Source: Microbacterium suwonense (GTDB lineage Bacteria; Actinomycetota; Actinomycetes; Actinomycetales; Microbacteriaceae). From it: DNA of 64,000 nt. Under the pieces are notes generated by a model that saw only the letters and a program-made list of their open reading frames with translations, made no database searches and was not told where the DNA came from. Position 1 is the stretch's first letter. Every line of letters begins with the position of its first letter. Positions 30,616-41,782 of this stretch are shown here, in pieces. The DNA is taken from the NCBI RefSeq assembly GCF_030296555.1, contig NZ_AP027728.1, positions 62,001 to 126,000 on the forward strand. Reading direction: 5' to 3'. A program made the position numbers and the translations under genes.

Positions 30616-31070
30616 GCATCGCCACCCGTCTTGAGGAGCTCGGCATCGAGCTCCCGGCTGTCGCAGCCCCCGTGGCCGCCTACGTCCCTGCCGTCGTGCA
30701 CGATGGCATCGTCTACACCTCCGGGCAGCTTCCGTTCGTCGACGGCGCGCTGCCGGCCACGGGCAAGGTGGGCGCCGAGGTCGACCCGGATGCCGCCAAG
30801 GGCTACGCCCGCACTTGCGCGCTGAACGCGCTCGCCGCCGCCGCCGACGCCGCGGGCGGCGTGGACCGGATCGCCGGTGTGCTGCGGGTCGGCGGCTTCG
30901 TGGCATCCGACCCCGCTTTCACCGGCCAGCCCGGCGTCGTCAACGGCGCCAGCGAGGTGCTCGGCGAGATCTTCGGCGATGCGGGAAAGCACGCGCGCGC
31001 CGCCGTCGGCGTTGCGGTGCTGCCGCTGGACACCCCCGTCGAGGTCGAGGTGGCGTTCCTGCTCGCCTGA
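30612..31070 (+). CDS. RidA family protein
   Basis: A 152-residue member of the RidA/YjgF family, the larger actinobacterial subtype. RidA proteins hydrolyse reactive enamine/imine intermediates made by PLP enzymes. Conserved features are VYTSGQLPFVDGALPATGKV, the TCALNALAAAADAAGGVD helix and GVAVLPLDTPVEVEVAFLL at the C-terminus. The Arg that binds the carboxylate in canonical RidA is not evident at its usual place, so enzymatic activity is uncertain. GTG 30612 overlaps the upstream stop by 4 bp. Confidence 0.85.
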   Translation: MSIATRLEELGIELPAVAAPVAAYVPAVVHDGIVYTSGQLPFVDGALPATGKVGAEVDPDAAKGYARTCALNALAAAADAAGGVDRIAGVLRVGGFVASDPAFTGQPGVVNGASEVLGEIFGDAGKHARAAVGVAVLPLDTPVEVEVAFLLA

Positions 31071-31144
31071 CACGCACGGAACAACATGTTGACCTGACCG
31101 GCGCTGGATGGTTCTCTAAGAGCATCCGTCGAGCAGAGGGGCCG

Positions 31145-31642
31145 ATGATGAACCGCGGGAACGCTGTCAAGACAGGGGGTGCGGGCCTCATCTTCGTGAT
31201 GCTCGCGGCCAGCCTGACCGGATGCTTCGGCAATCCGATCGAGAAGATCAAGGAGGAGGCGGCGAAGAAGGTCGCCGAGAAGGTCATCGAAGACGGCACA
31301 GGGGGCGACGTGGACGTCGAACTGGGCGGGTCACTGCCCGACGGCTTTCCCGAGGCGGTTCCGCTGATCGACGCGAAGATCAAGACGGCCGTGCGCGCCG
31401 GGCAGAGCAGTGAGGGCACCGCCTGGCTGGTGGTATTCGAGACGAACGACCCTCAATCGGCATTCGACCAGTCGCTCCAGTTGCTGACGGATGCCGGGTT
31501 CGTCGAGACCATGTCGCTGGATGACGAGCAGACGCTGATGCACAGCCTGGAGAAAGAACCCTACGGCGTCACGGTCTTCGGGTACCTCGATGACGCCTCG
31601 ATATCGGTCCACGTGCAGGACGCCTCCACACCGAAATCCTGA
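31145..31642 (+). CDS. Putative lipoprotein of unknown function
   Basis: A 165-residue secreted lipoprotein. The signal peptide has a basic start, a hydrophobic core (AGLIFVMLAASL) and a lipobox SLTGC, then a Lys/Glu-rich helix (IEKIKEEAAKKVAEKVIED). The remaining 120 residues contain the repeated-looking blocks FDQSLQLLTDAGF and VFGYLDDASISVHVQD. I recognise no enzymatic motif. ATG 31145 or 31148 follows a GAGGGG stretch. The gene is convergent with acs, separated by a palindromic element. Confidence 0.7.
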   Translation: MMNRGNAVKTGGAGLIFVMLAASLTGCFGNPIEKIKEEAAKKVAEKVIEDGTGGDVDVELGGSLPDGFPEAVPLIDAKIKTAVRAGQSSEGTAWLVVFETNDPQSAFDQSLQLLTDAGFVETMSLDDEQTLMHSLEKEPYGVTVFGYLDDASISVHVQDASTPKS

Positions 31643-31687
31643 GCGGAGTGAGCCTTTCACGTCGTCTCGCGGGCGCCCACTCGGCAC

Positions 31688-31737
31688 AAGCGACAGGCTC
31701 AGGGACCCAGGATGGTGGGTCGCTGAGCCCGTCGAAG
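31688..31737. repeat. Long palindromic element between convergent genes
   Basis: CGACaGGCTCAGggACCCA pairs with TGGGTcgCTGAGCCcGTCG around GGATGG. It sits between the convergent lipoprotein and acs genes, so it can terminate both. Elements with the GACAGGCTCA / TGAGCCTGTC core are widespread in bacterial intergenic regions. Confidence 0.8.
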
Positions 31738-31744
31738 CGTCGCC

Positions 31745-33714
<1,970 letters not shown>

Positions 33715-33833
33715 GGCTCTTCGCTCCTTTGCGCGGTCTGGTCGGACGTGACGGAGCACGCCCGGGGGACACCGAGAATCTAGTCGGGCTCGCTGAGCGA
33801 GCCTACTGTCGAAAGTGGGTAGTGGCGCGTCGT

Positions 33834-33862
33834 TTGCATGCACCATCGTGCCTGCTTACACT
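33834..33862 (+). promoter_or_regulatory. Promoter TTGCAT-17-TACACT
   Basis: TTGCAT (33834-33839) and TACACT (33857-33862) are 17 bp apart. A transcript from here would carry a structured leader of about 215 nt before tadA. Confidence 0.45.
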
Positions 33863-33926
33863 GATGCTCGGCCGAATCCTATTCCGGCTTCTGCGCGCCC
33901 GATACCCCCCCGAACGGGGCGCGCCC

Positions 33927-33960
33927 GGGCGGTACCTCATTCCCCCGTGAGGTGCCGCCC
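33927..33960 (+). other. Hairpin in the region upstream of tadA
   Basis: GGGCGGTACCTCA (33927-33939) pairs with TGAGGTGCCGCCC (33948-33960) over 13 bp with one G-T pair and an 8-nt loop. It may be a terminator or part of a regulatory leader. Confidence 0.5.
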
Positions 33961-34075
33961 GTCGGCATTCCCGGCGGCGATCACGGATGCGGGCACTCGC
34001 CCTGCACACCGGCGCGATATGCCCACTTGTGCACAGGGACTGGGATTCTGCTCCTTCCAGGGGAGCGGCCCGGCC

Positions 34076-34081
34076 TACCGT
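34076..34081 (+). promoter_or_regulatory. -10 hexamer TACCGT of tadA
   Basis: TACCGT, 6 nt before ATG 34088. Confidence 0.45.
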
Positions 34082-34087
34082 CGTGGC

Positions 34088-35089
34088 ATGTCCGATCCGT
34101 TCGTGCTCCGTCCCCGCGCCGTGGCGACCCGTGTCGCCGGTGCGCCACCCGCACCTCAGGTCGACCCCGCCTTCGGCACCCTCGCCGAGCATGTGCGCGA
34201 CCCGAAGGTGACCGACATCTTCGTCAACGGAACGAGTGGACTGTTCGTCGATCGCGGCGAGGGCGCCGAGCGCGTCGCGCAGTGGCAGGCGTCCGAGCGC
34301 GAGGTGCGCGATCTCGCCGTGGCGCTGGTCGGTGCAGGCGGAAGGCACCTGGACGACCAATCACCGTGCGTCGACGTGCGGCTGGACGGCGGCATCCGCG
34401 TGCATGCGGTGCTCGCGCCGGTGTCGACGGCAGGCACCGCGCTGTCGATCCGCGTTCCGCGAGTTCTCGGTGCCGACCTGGACGCGCTCGCCGCGTCCGG
34501 CACCTTCTCGCCGGCGCAGCGCACCTGGCTGGGGCGCCTCGTGGCCGAGCGGGCGAACCTCCTCATCACCGGCGGCACCGGAACCGGGAAGACCACGCTG
34601 CTCGCGGCGCTGCTGTCGGAGGTGCCGCCGGGTGAGCGCATCGTCACGATCGAGGATGTCGCAGAGCTGCGCCCTCGGCATCCGCATCACGTCTCGCTCG
34701 AGGCGCGTCAGCCGAACCTGGAGGGCGCCGGTCGCATCACCCTGGCCATGCTGGTGCGCGAATCGCTGCGGATGCGGCCGGATCGACTGATCGTGGGGGA
34801 GTGCCGCGGCGAGGAGGTGCGCGAGCTGCTGACCGCGCTGAACACCGGTCACGACGGCGGAGCCGGCACACTGCACGCCAGCGGGCTGGCCGACGTGCCG
34901 GCCCGTCTCGAGGCTCTCGGCGCGCTCGCCGGGATGGATGCGGTGGCGCTCGCCCGGCAGGTGGTGAGCGCGTTCACCATCGTGCTGCATCTGGAGCGCG
35001 GGCAGGACGGCCGGCGCCGGGTCGCCCGTGCGGGCAGGTTCGCCCTCGAGGGTGAGCGGCTGAGCATCGTCGAGGTGAAGACATGGTGA
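34088..35089 (+). CDS. tadA: Tad/Flp pilus assembly ATPase TadA
   Basis: Secretion ATPase of 333 residues powering Flp pilus assembly at the inner face of the membrane. The N-terminal domain (VTDIFVNGTSGLFVDRGEG) leads to Walker A ITGGTGTGKTTLLAAL, the Asp box ERIVTIEDVAELRP, Walker B RPDRLIVGECRGEEV and the His box NTGHDGGAGTLHAS. ATG 34088 has a -10 hexamer 6 nt upstream, so a leaderless start is likely. Its stop overlaps the next gene by 7 bp. The gene order corresponds to the M. tuberculosis Rv3659c-Rv3654c region, but the CpaE-like gene that precedes it there is absent. Confidence 0.92.
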   Translation: MSDPFVLRPRAVATRVAGAPPAPQVDPAFGTLAEHVRDPKVTDIFVNGTSGLFVDRGEGAERVAQWQASEREVRDLAVALVGAGGRHLDDQSPCVDVRLDGGIRVHAVLAPVSTAGTALSIRVPRVLGADLDALAASGTFSPAQRTWLGRLVAERANLLITGGTGTGKTTLLAALLSEVPPGERIVTIEDVAELRPRHPHHVSLEARQPNLEGAGRITLAMLVRESLRMRPDRLIVGECRGEEVRELLTALNTGHDGGAGTLHASGLADVPARLEALGALAGMDAVALARQVVSAFTIVLHLERGQDGRRRVARAGRFALEGERLSIVEVKTW

Positions 35090-35997
35090 CGCGATTGCTT
35101 CTGCGACGACGACAGGAGACGGATGCCGGCGACACGGCCTCCGCAGCGGCCGCCGCGGTGCGCACCCTGGCGGTGCTGCTGCAGGCGGGTGCCCGGCCCC
35201 TGACCGCCTGGCGTCATCTCGCCGACACCGGCGACGCCGTGGCGGTGCGCGTGGCGGACCGGTGCGCGGCAGGTGCGGAGCTGGCCGGAGCGATCGAGGC
35301 CGAAGGCGGCACCTGGCGCGACGTCGCCGCCGCGTGGGAGATCGCCACGATCGTCGGCGCTCCGTTGGCCGAGGTGCTGCGCTCGCTGGCCGAATCGCTG
35401 CAGGATGCCGCGTCCGCCGCCGATGACGTGCGCATCGCGCTCGCCGAGCCCACCGGAACGGCGCGCCTGCTGCTGTGGCTGCCGTTCGCCGGCCTGCTGC
35501 TGGGGTTCGCACTCGGCTTCGACACGATCGGCGTGCTCACGACGAACCCACTCGGGATCGTCTGCGTCGGGGCAGGGATCGGACTGGTGCTGCTGGCCAG
35601 GCTGTGGACCGCCCACCTGGTGCGGCGGGCCGGGACGCCACCGGGCACACCGGGAATGCACGCCGAGCTGGTCGCGGTGGCGCTCTCCGGCGGCGTGGGG
35701 ATCCCCCGGGCGCTGCGGCTGGTCGAGCACAGTCCCGCCGATCTCGGCGACGAGCGCGCGGCGACGGATGCCGTGCTCGAGCTCTCCCGCACCGCCGGCG
35801 TGCCCGCCGGAGCCCTGCTGCGCGCCTCGTCGGCTCAGCGGCGGCAGGAAGCTCGCGTACAGGGGCGCATCCGCGCGGCGCGGCTGTCCACGTCGCTGCT
35901 GCTGCCGCTGGGCGCGTGCACGCTGCCCGCCTTCCTGCTGCTGGGGGTGGCCCCGCTCATGCTCAGCGTGCTCGGCTCCACCGTGCTGCCGATCTGA
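35083..35997 (+). CDS. Type II secretion F-domain protein (TadB/TadC-like)
   Basis: Polytopic membrane platform protein of 304 residues for the pilus. The N-terminal cytoplasmic helical part (RTLAVLLQAGARPLTAWRHL, LAESLQDAASAADDVR) is followed by hydrophobic segments around residues 125-175 and a C-terminal pair at about 270-300. Most Tad systems have two such proteins, TadB and TadC; only one is present here, and it appears to combine parts of both. The ATG lies inside the end of tadA. Confidence 0.82.
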   Translation: MVTRLLLRRRQETDAGDTASAAAAAVRTLAVLLQAGARPLTAWRHLADTGDAVAVRVADRCAAGAELAGAIEAEGGTWRDVAAAWEIATIVGAPLAEVLRSLAESLQDAASAADDVRIALAEPTGTARLLLWLPFAGLLLGFALGFDTIGVLTTNPLGIVCVGAGIGLVLLARLWTAHLVRRAGTPPGTPGMHAELVAVALSGGVGIPRALRLVEHSPADLGDERAATDAVLELSRTAGVPAGALLRASSAQRRQEARVQGRIRAARLSTSLLLPLGACTLPAFLLLGVAPLMLSVLGSTVLPI

Positions 35998-36064
35998 CCA
36001 CCACGACTCCCGGGCGAGACACGCTCCGGGACAGAGAAAACACAGAGGAAAGAGAGAAGGAACG

Positions 36065-36268
36065 ATGACGAACAACGATCTGCCCGAGCTGACCAGGAGC
36101 CGCGCCGCGCGCCTGTTCGCCGACGAATCCGGAGCCGCGACCGCTGAGTACGCGATCACGACGATGGCGGCCGTCGCCTTCGCAGGGCTGCTGGTGGTGA
36201 TCATGCGCAGCGACGAGGTGCGCGGCATCCTCACCGACCTCGTGCGGCGGGCGCTGACGGTGTCGTGA
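36065..36268 (+). CDS. DUF4244 small pilin-like protein
   Basis: A 67-residue protein with a short basic/polar leader, then DESGAATAEYAITTMAAVAF and a single hydrophobic helix. This is the class III (Flp) prepilin pattern: a Gly/Ala-x-Glu-Tyr motif just before the helix. It is the DUF4244 family found in actinobacterial Tad loci and the likely major pilin subunit. AAGGA precedes ATG 36065. The stop overlaps the TadE start by one base. Confidence 0.85.
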   Translation: MTNNDLPELTRSRAARLFADESGAATAEYAITTMAAVAFAGLLVVIMRSDEVRGILTDLVRRALTVS

Positions 36269-36654
36269 TGGCCACAGCCTGCCGAGAGCGGTCGCACCGC
36301 CGAAGCGGCAGCCGCCGTGGCCGGCTCGGCGGCGAACGGGGATCCGTCGCCGCCGAGCTCGCGATCGCCCTGCCTGCCGTGCTGCTCGCACTGCTGCTGG
36401 GCGTCGGGGCGCTGCACGCCGCCGCGACCCAGGTGGCGCTGCAGGATGCTGCAGCCGACGCTGCGCGACTGCTCGGCCGAGGGGAGAGCGCCAGCCGTGC
36501 GGCCGACGTGGTGCGAATCGTGGCGGGGGCGGAGATGGCGCAGCACGACTCCGGCGACCTGGTCTGCGTCACGGCATCCGCTCATGCACGGATCGGACGG
36601 ATCATCAGCATCCCGCTCCGCGCCCGCAGCTGCGCGCTGAGCGGAGGCCTGTGA
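36268..36654 (+). CDS. TadE-like pseudopilin
   Basis: A 128-residue protein with a basic start (RSHRRSGSRRGRLGGERGS), then VAAELAIALPAVLLALLLGV, the TadE signature with Glu before the hydrophobic helix, and a small extracytoplasmic domain with two cysteines. It is a minor pseudopilin of the Tad system. ATG 36268 gives a TGATG overlap with DUF4244; GTG 36265 is the alternative. Confidence 0.85.
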   Translation: MATACRERSHRRSGSRRGRLGGERGSVAAELAIALPAVLLALLLGVGALHAAATQVALQDAAADAARLLGRGESASRAADVVRIVAGAEMAQHDSGDLVCVTASAHARIGRIISIPLRARSCALSGGL

Positions 36655-36979
36655 TGGCGGGGACAGCGCTCGCCGCCGGTATCCTGACCGTCGCAGCGAC
36701 GTTATCGGCCGGACTCGCTGCAGTGGGCGGGGCCGCGGTCACCGCGCAGCGTGCCGCAGGAGCGGCGGATGCCGCCTCTCTTGCCGCCGCGGACGCGGCA
36801 TCCGGCGCGATCGTCACCGACGAGGATCCGTGCGCGCTCGCAGGCAGAGTCGCGCTCGCCGCCGGCGCGACCCTGACCGCATGCACGACCGACGGTCTCA
36901 CGGCGACCGTGCAGGTCAGTTCCGCGTACGCTGGTCTGGTCGCGGTCTCCCGCGCCCGAGCAGGGCAACCCGAGGATGA
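36654..36979 (+). CDS. TadE-like protein of the Rv3654c type (probable -1 frameshift near its end)
   Basis: The last pilus-cluster gene. It opens with a hydrophobic N-terminal segment (ALAAGILTVAATLSAGLAAV), then an Ala-rich helix with AADAASLAAADAASG and DPCALAGRVALAAG, and the end VSRARAG as in Rv3654c-type proteins. As written the frame does not stop after RARAG but runs into topA for another 130 codons of low-quality sequence. Restoring one base at about 36963-36972 brings TGA 36977-36979 into frame, giving 108 residues, close to the family's size. GTG 36651 is an alternative start overlapping tadE. Confidence 0.7.
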
Positions 36980-37059
36980 CGGCGACGATCCTCACTTCCG
37001 CCTCCGGCCATGGCCGCCGTGTCGCTGCGACGCTGTGTCCGCTGCAGGAGAGCGGTGTG

Positions 37060-37065
37060 TATGGT
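37060..37065 (+). promoter_or_regulatory. Possible -10 hexamer TATGGT of topA
   Basis: TATGGT 24 nt before TTG 37090 would give a short leader carrying AAAGGA. Confidence 0.35.
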
Positions 37066-37089
37066 GTGCTTCGGAGAAAGGACGCACTC

Positions 37090-39973
37090 TTGGCACAAGG
37101 CAAGAAGCTCGTCATCGTCGAGTCCCCGACGAAGATGCGATCTATACAGGGGTACCTCGGCGACGACTACGAAGTGCTCAGCTCCGTCGGTCACATCCGC
37201 GACCTGGCAGACAAGAAGGACATCCCCGCCGCCGACAAGCAGGCGTACGGGAAGTACTCGATCGACGTCGAAAACGACTTCGACCCGTACTACGTCGTCT
37301 CCGATCGCAAGACGAAGACGGTCGCCGAACTCAAGCGCGCGCTGAAGAACGCCGACGAGCTCCTGCTCGCCACTGATGAGGACCGCGAGGGCGAGGCGAT
37401 CGCCTGGCACCTGCTGGAGACCCTCAAGCCGAAGGTGCCCGTCAAGCGGATGGTCTTCCACGAGATCACCAAGGACGCGATCCAGGCCGCCGTCAATCGC
37501 ACCCGCGAACTCGACCTGGCGCTCGTCGACGCACAGGAGACTCGCCGCATCCTTGATCGGCTGTACGGCTGGGACATCTCACCGGTGCTCTGGTACAAGG
37601 TCAAGTCCGGCCTGTCGGCCGGGCGCGTGCAGTCCGCCGCGACCCGCATGATCGTCGACCGTGAGCGGGAGCGGATGGCGTTCACCTCCGCCGAGTACTG
37701 GGATGTCGAGGCGCAGGCCGCTACCGCAGGGCAGGGCTTCGGCGTGCGCCTGGTGCGCATCGACGGCGGTCAGCTCGCCCGCGGCACCGACTTCGACGAC
37801 ACCGGAAAGCTGAAGAAGGCCGTCGTCGTGCTCAGCGAGGCGGATGCCGCGGCCATCGCCGCCGCCGTCGACGCAGCAGGCAGCGCCACGGTCAGCAAGG
37901 TCGAGGCCAAGCCCGGTACGCGCAGCCCCTACGCCCCATTCACCACCTCCACCATGCAGCAGGAGGCCGGCCGCAAACTCTCGATGAGTGCGAAGCAGGC
38001 GATGAGCGTCGCCCAGCGCCTGTACGAGAAGGGGTACATCACCTATATGCGCACCGACTCGGTCGCGCTGAGCACGCAAGCCGTCCAGGCCGCGCGCAGC
38101 CAGGCCGTCGCCCTGTACGGCGACGCGGCCGTGCCGCTGAAGCCTCGGGTGTACAAGTCCAAGAGCAAGAACGCGCAGGAGGCTCACGAGGCCATCCGCC
38201 CGTCGGGCGAGAAGTTCCGCACGCCGGCATCCGTCGCATCGGGCCTCGACCGCGAGGAGCAGCGGCTCTACGACCTGATCTGGAAGCGCACCGTTGCCAG
38301 TCAGATGTCGGATGCCAAGTATGAGACGACCACGGTCACCCTCGAGGCGCAGGCCAACGACAAGCGGCTCGAGTTCACGGCATCCGGCACCGTCTACACG
38401 TTCAAGGGGTTCCTGGAGGCGTACGAAGAGGGCCGCGACGAGAAGCGCAACGCGCAGGACTCCGCCGAGAACCAGTCGCTGCCGGCCGTCGCCGTGGGCG
38501 ATGAGCTGGGGATGTCGGATGCCGAGGCCAAGGGCCACCGCACCACGCCGAAGCCCCGCTACACCGAGGCGTCGCTGGTGAAGGCGCTCGAAGAGCACGG
38601 CATCGGGCGTCCGTCGACGTTCGCGAGCATCATCGGCACGGTGATCGACCGCGGCTATGCGAGCAAGCGCGGCCAGGCGCTGGTGCCCACCTGGTTGGCC
38701 TTCAGCGTGGTGCGTCTGCTCGAGCAGCATTTCGCCGAGCTGATCGACTATGACTTCACCGCCGCGCTCGAAGACGACCTCGACGCGATCGCCCGCGGCG
38801 AGCAGAACCGCAACGAGTGGCTGCGTTCCTTCTACTTCGGCTCCGACGCGCACGTCGGCCTGCGCCAGGTGGTCGACAACCTCGGCGAGATCGATGCGCG
38901 CGCGCTGAACTCCACGCGCATCACCGATACGGTCACGCTGCGGTTCGGCAAGTACGGTCCGTACCTCGAGGTGATCGACCCGGCCAAGCCCGATGAGCGC
39001 GGGCGGATCGTCAACGTCCCCGACGATCTCGCCCCCGATGAGCTGACCGCCGAGAAGGCGCAGGAGCTCGTCGACGCCCCGGTCGCCGGGGACCGCGTGC
39101 TCGGAGAGAACCCCGAGAACGGCCGCATCATCGTCGTCAAGGACGGCCGCTACGGCCCCTACGTGCAGGAGAACCTGCCCGAAGAGGATCCGGTCGTCGA
39201 CGAGAAGACCGGCGAGGTGGCCGCCGCGCCGAAGAAGAAGACCGCGAAGAAGGACGCGCCCAAGCCGCGCACCGGTTCGCTGTTCCGCTCGATGTCGGTG
39301 GAGACCATCGACATCGAGACCGCGCTGCGCCTGCTCAGCCTGCCGCGCGTCGTGGGCACCGACCCCGAGTCCGGCGATGAGATCACCGCGCAGAACGGCC
39401 GCTACGGCCCCTACCTGAAGAAGGGCGCCGATTCGCGCTCGCTGGAGAGCGAGCAGCAGATCTTCGACATCACGCTCGACGAGGCGCTGGCGATCTACGC
39501 GCAGCCGAAGTACGGTGCGGGATCTCGCCGGGCCGCCAGCGCGCTCGCCGAGTTCGACGCCGATCCGGTCAGCGGCAAGGCGATCCGCGTGCGCGACGGC
39601 CGGTTCGGTCCCTACGTGACCGACGGCGAGACCAACGTGACGATCCCGCGTGGTCAGAAGCCCGAGGACATCACCTTCGAGATCGCCGTGCAGATGCTCG
39701 CCGACAAGCGCGCCAAGGGGCCGGCTCCCAAACGGGGGCGAAGAAGGCCCCGGCGAAGAAGCCCCGGCGAAGAAGGCTGCCGCCAAGAAGGCTCCTGCCA
39801 AGAAGGCTCCGGCCAAGAAGGCTGCCGCTAAGACCGCGGTGAAGTCCTCTGCCAACACCGACGAGGAGAAGGCGGCCGCCCGCTCCGCCGCAGCGAAGAA
39901 GGCCGCCGCGACCCGTGCCGCCAACGCCGCGAAGCGGCGTGGGGAGCCTGCCGACGTGAAGGCCGGCTCGTGA
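37090..39973 (+). CDS. topA: DNA topoisomerase I (two apparent -1 frameshifts in the C-terminal tail)
   Basis: Relaxes negative supercoils. The Toprim domain begins KLVIVESPTKMRSIQGYL and has DEDREGEAIAWHL. The catalytic Tyr319 lies in YITYMRTDS. The C-terminal region has four TopoI repeats (KYGPYLEV, GRYGPYVQ, GRYGPYLKK, GRFGPYVTD) without zinc fingers. A Lys/Ala-rich tail follows (AKKAPAKK type), usual in actinobacteria and involved in DNA binding. Inside this tail the frame slips near 39735 and near 39761; restoring one base at each yields 961 residues ending RRGEPADVKAGS and a 4-bp overlap with tmk. TTG 37090 is chosen because the protein begins MAQGKKLVIVESP and AAAGGA lies 7-8 nt upstream. 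Confidence 0.93.
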
Positions 39974-40590
39974 CCTCGGGGATCTGGATCACGCTGGAGG
40001 GCGGTGACGGCTCGGGAAAGAGCACTCAGGCCGGTCTGCTGGCCGAATGGCTCGAAGGTCGGGGCCGCACGACGCTGCGCACCCGCGAGCCCGGCGGCTC
40101 GGAGGTCGGCGTGCTGATCCGCGACATCGTGCTGCACCACCGCGGCGACATCGCGCCCCGTGCCGAGGCGCTGCTGTACGCGGCAGACCGCGCTCACCAT
40201 GTCGCCACGGTCGTGCGCCCGGCGCTGGAGCGCGGCGACGTCGTCATCCAGGATCGCTACCTGGACTCCTCCGTCGCCTACCAGGGCGCAGGTCGCGTGC
40301 TGGATCCCGACGAGGTGCGCAACCTCTCGCTGTGGGCCGCCGAGGACGCGCTGCCCGATGTCACGGTGCTGCTGGACATCGACCCCTCCGACGCCCGCCG
40401 ACGACTGGACGCCGCCGACAAGCCCTTCGATCGGCTGGAGGCCGAGCGCGAGGAGTTCCACGCCCGCGTGCGCGAGGCCTATCTGCAGCTGGCGCACGCC
40501 GAGCCGGGACGTTTCCTGGTGGTGGACGCCACGGCTGACCCCGACGACATCGCCGCGCTGATCCGCGCCCGGATCTCGGTTCTGCTCTGA
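39970..40590 (+). CDS. tmk: Thymidylate kinase
   Basis: Phosphorylates dTMP to dTDP. The 206-residue protein has P-loop TLEGGDGSGKSTQAGLL, the DR motif region TREPGGSEVG, YAADRAHHVATVVRPAL, IQDRYLDSSVAYQGAGR and the lid segment DARRRLDAADKPFDRLE. GTG 39970 overlaps the topA stop by 4 bp. It is followed by holB, the usual tmk-holB arrangement. Confidence 0.96.
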   Translation: MTSGIWITLEGGDGSGKSTQAGLLAEWLEGRGRTTLRTREPGGSEVGVLIRDIVLHHRGDIAPRAEALLYAADRAHHVATVVRPALERGDVVIQDRYLDSSVAYQGAGRVLDPDEVRNLSLWAAEDALPDVTVLLDIDPSDARRRLDAADKPFDRLEAEREEFHARVREAYLQLAHAEPGRFLVVDATADPDDIAALIRARISVLL

Positions 40591-40612
40591 GGGTCGATGT
40601 CGGCTCCCCGGT

Positions 40613-40618
40613 TAGGCT
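40613..40618 (+). promoter_or_regulatory. -10 hexamer TAGGCT of holB
   Basis: TAGGCT, 7 nt before ATG 40626. It supports that ATG as the true holB start despite the frame break after it. Confidence 0.5.
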
Positions 40619-40625
40619 GGACGGC

Positions 40626-41782
40626 ATGACCGCATCCCCCACACCTCCCTCCCCTGGAGCGAGGTGTGGGGGCAGGATGCCGCGGTCTCGACGCTTCAGC
40701 AGGCGGCATCCGATCCGACCGCGCTCTCGCACGCCTGGCTGATCACCGGGCCTCCCGGATCCGGCCGCTCCACGCTCGCCTACGCCTTCGCCGCCGCCCT
40801 GATCGCCGAGCACCCCGACGACGAGAACACGATGCGCCAGGTGCTCGCCGGCACGCATCCCGATCTCACCGCGCTGCGTACCGACAAGGTCATCATCACG
40901 ATCAAAGAGGCGCGCGCGCTGGTCGAACGGTCGTATTTCGCCCCCTCTGCCGGCCGCTACCGCGTGATCGTCGTGGAAGACGCCGATCGCATGGTCGAGC
41001 GCACCTCCAACGTGCTGCTGAAGGCGCTCGAGGAGCCGCCCGAGCAGACCGTCTGGGTGCTGTGCGCCCCCAGCGAGGCCGACCTGCTGCCCACCATCCG
41101 CTCCCGCTCGCGCGCCCTGCGCCTGCGCGAGCCCGACGTCGCGGACGTCGCCCGGCTGATCTCCCTGCGCACCGGCGTCGACGAGGCGGTCGCCGAGCAG
41201 TCCGCCCGGCATGCGCAGCGCCACATCGGCATGGCGCAGCGCCTCGCGACGGACGACGGTGCGCGGCGGCGCCGCGACGAGACCCTGCGTGCGGTGCTGG
41301 GCGTGCGGGGCGTCGGCACCGCCGTCGAGGTCGCGGGGCACATCATCCAGGCCGCCACCGAGGACGCCAAGGCGCTGACGGCCGAGCGCGACGCCGCCGA
41401 GCGGACCGCGCTGCTGCGCACCGTCGGTGTGGCCGAGGGGCAGGCCGTGCCCCCGGCGGTCCGCTCGCAGATCTCGGCGCTCGAGGACGATCAGCGCAAA
41501 CGTGCGACGCGCAGTCTGCGCGACGGCATCGACCGGGTGTTCACCGATCTGCAGTCCCTGTACCGCGACGTGGTGATGCTGCAGTTCGGCCGTGGCGACG
41601 AGTTGATCAACACCGAACTCCGCGCCGAGCTCACCGCGCTGGCCGACGCCTGGCCGGTCGAACGCACCCTCCTCGCTCTCGACGCGATCAGCGACACGCG
41701 TGAGTCGCTGGAGCGCAACGTCTCACCGCTGCTCGCCACCGAGAGCCTCCTGGTGACCATCTCCAGCGGAAGGACCCCGTGA
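40626..41782 (+). CDS. holB: DNA polymerase III subunit delta' (probable -1 frameshift near the start)
   Basis: Clamp-loader subunit. The core shows ITGPPGSGRSTLAYAFAAAL (degenerate P-loop), VVEDADRMVERTSNVLLKAL, EEPPEQTVWVLCAPSEADLL and IRSRSRALRLREP. The continuous frame has a start only at GTG 40664 (VWGQDAAVSTLQ). Upstream, PSLPWSEVWGQD reads in that frame, and ATG 40626 with its -10 box is one frame off. Restoring one base in the C-rich stretch 40636-40648 joins them into 385 residues. The conservative alternative is initiation at GTG 40664. Confidence 0.85.

Larger units (their letters stand above)
33715..34087. other. 373-bp divergent region between acs and the Tad pilus operon
   Basis: No gene is visible. 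It holds a consensus-like promoter (33834-33862), two G+C-rich hairpins (about 33890-33925 and 33927-33960) and the -10 box next to tadA (34076-34081). Confidence 0.6.

Noticed and set aside
36980..37376. C-terminal extension of the TadE-like protein over topA
   Set aside because: The extension is out of frame with topA, rich in Arg and without similarity; a one-base repair yields the expected stop.
39721..39840. Programmed -1 frameshift in topA
   Set aside because: No slippery heptamer followed by a pseudoknot was seen; two shifts in 30 bp and many similar single-base losses elsewhere favour sequence errors.
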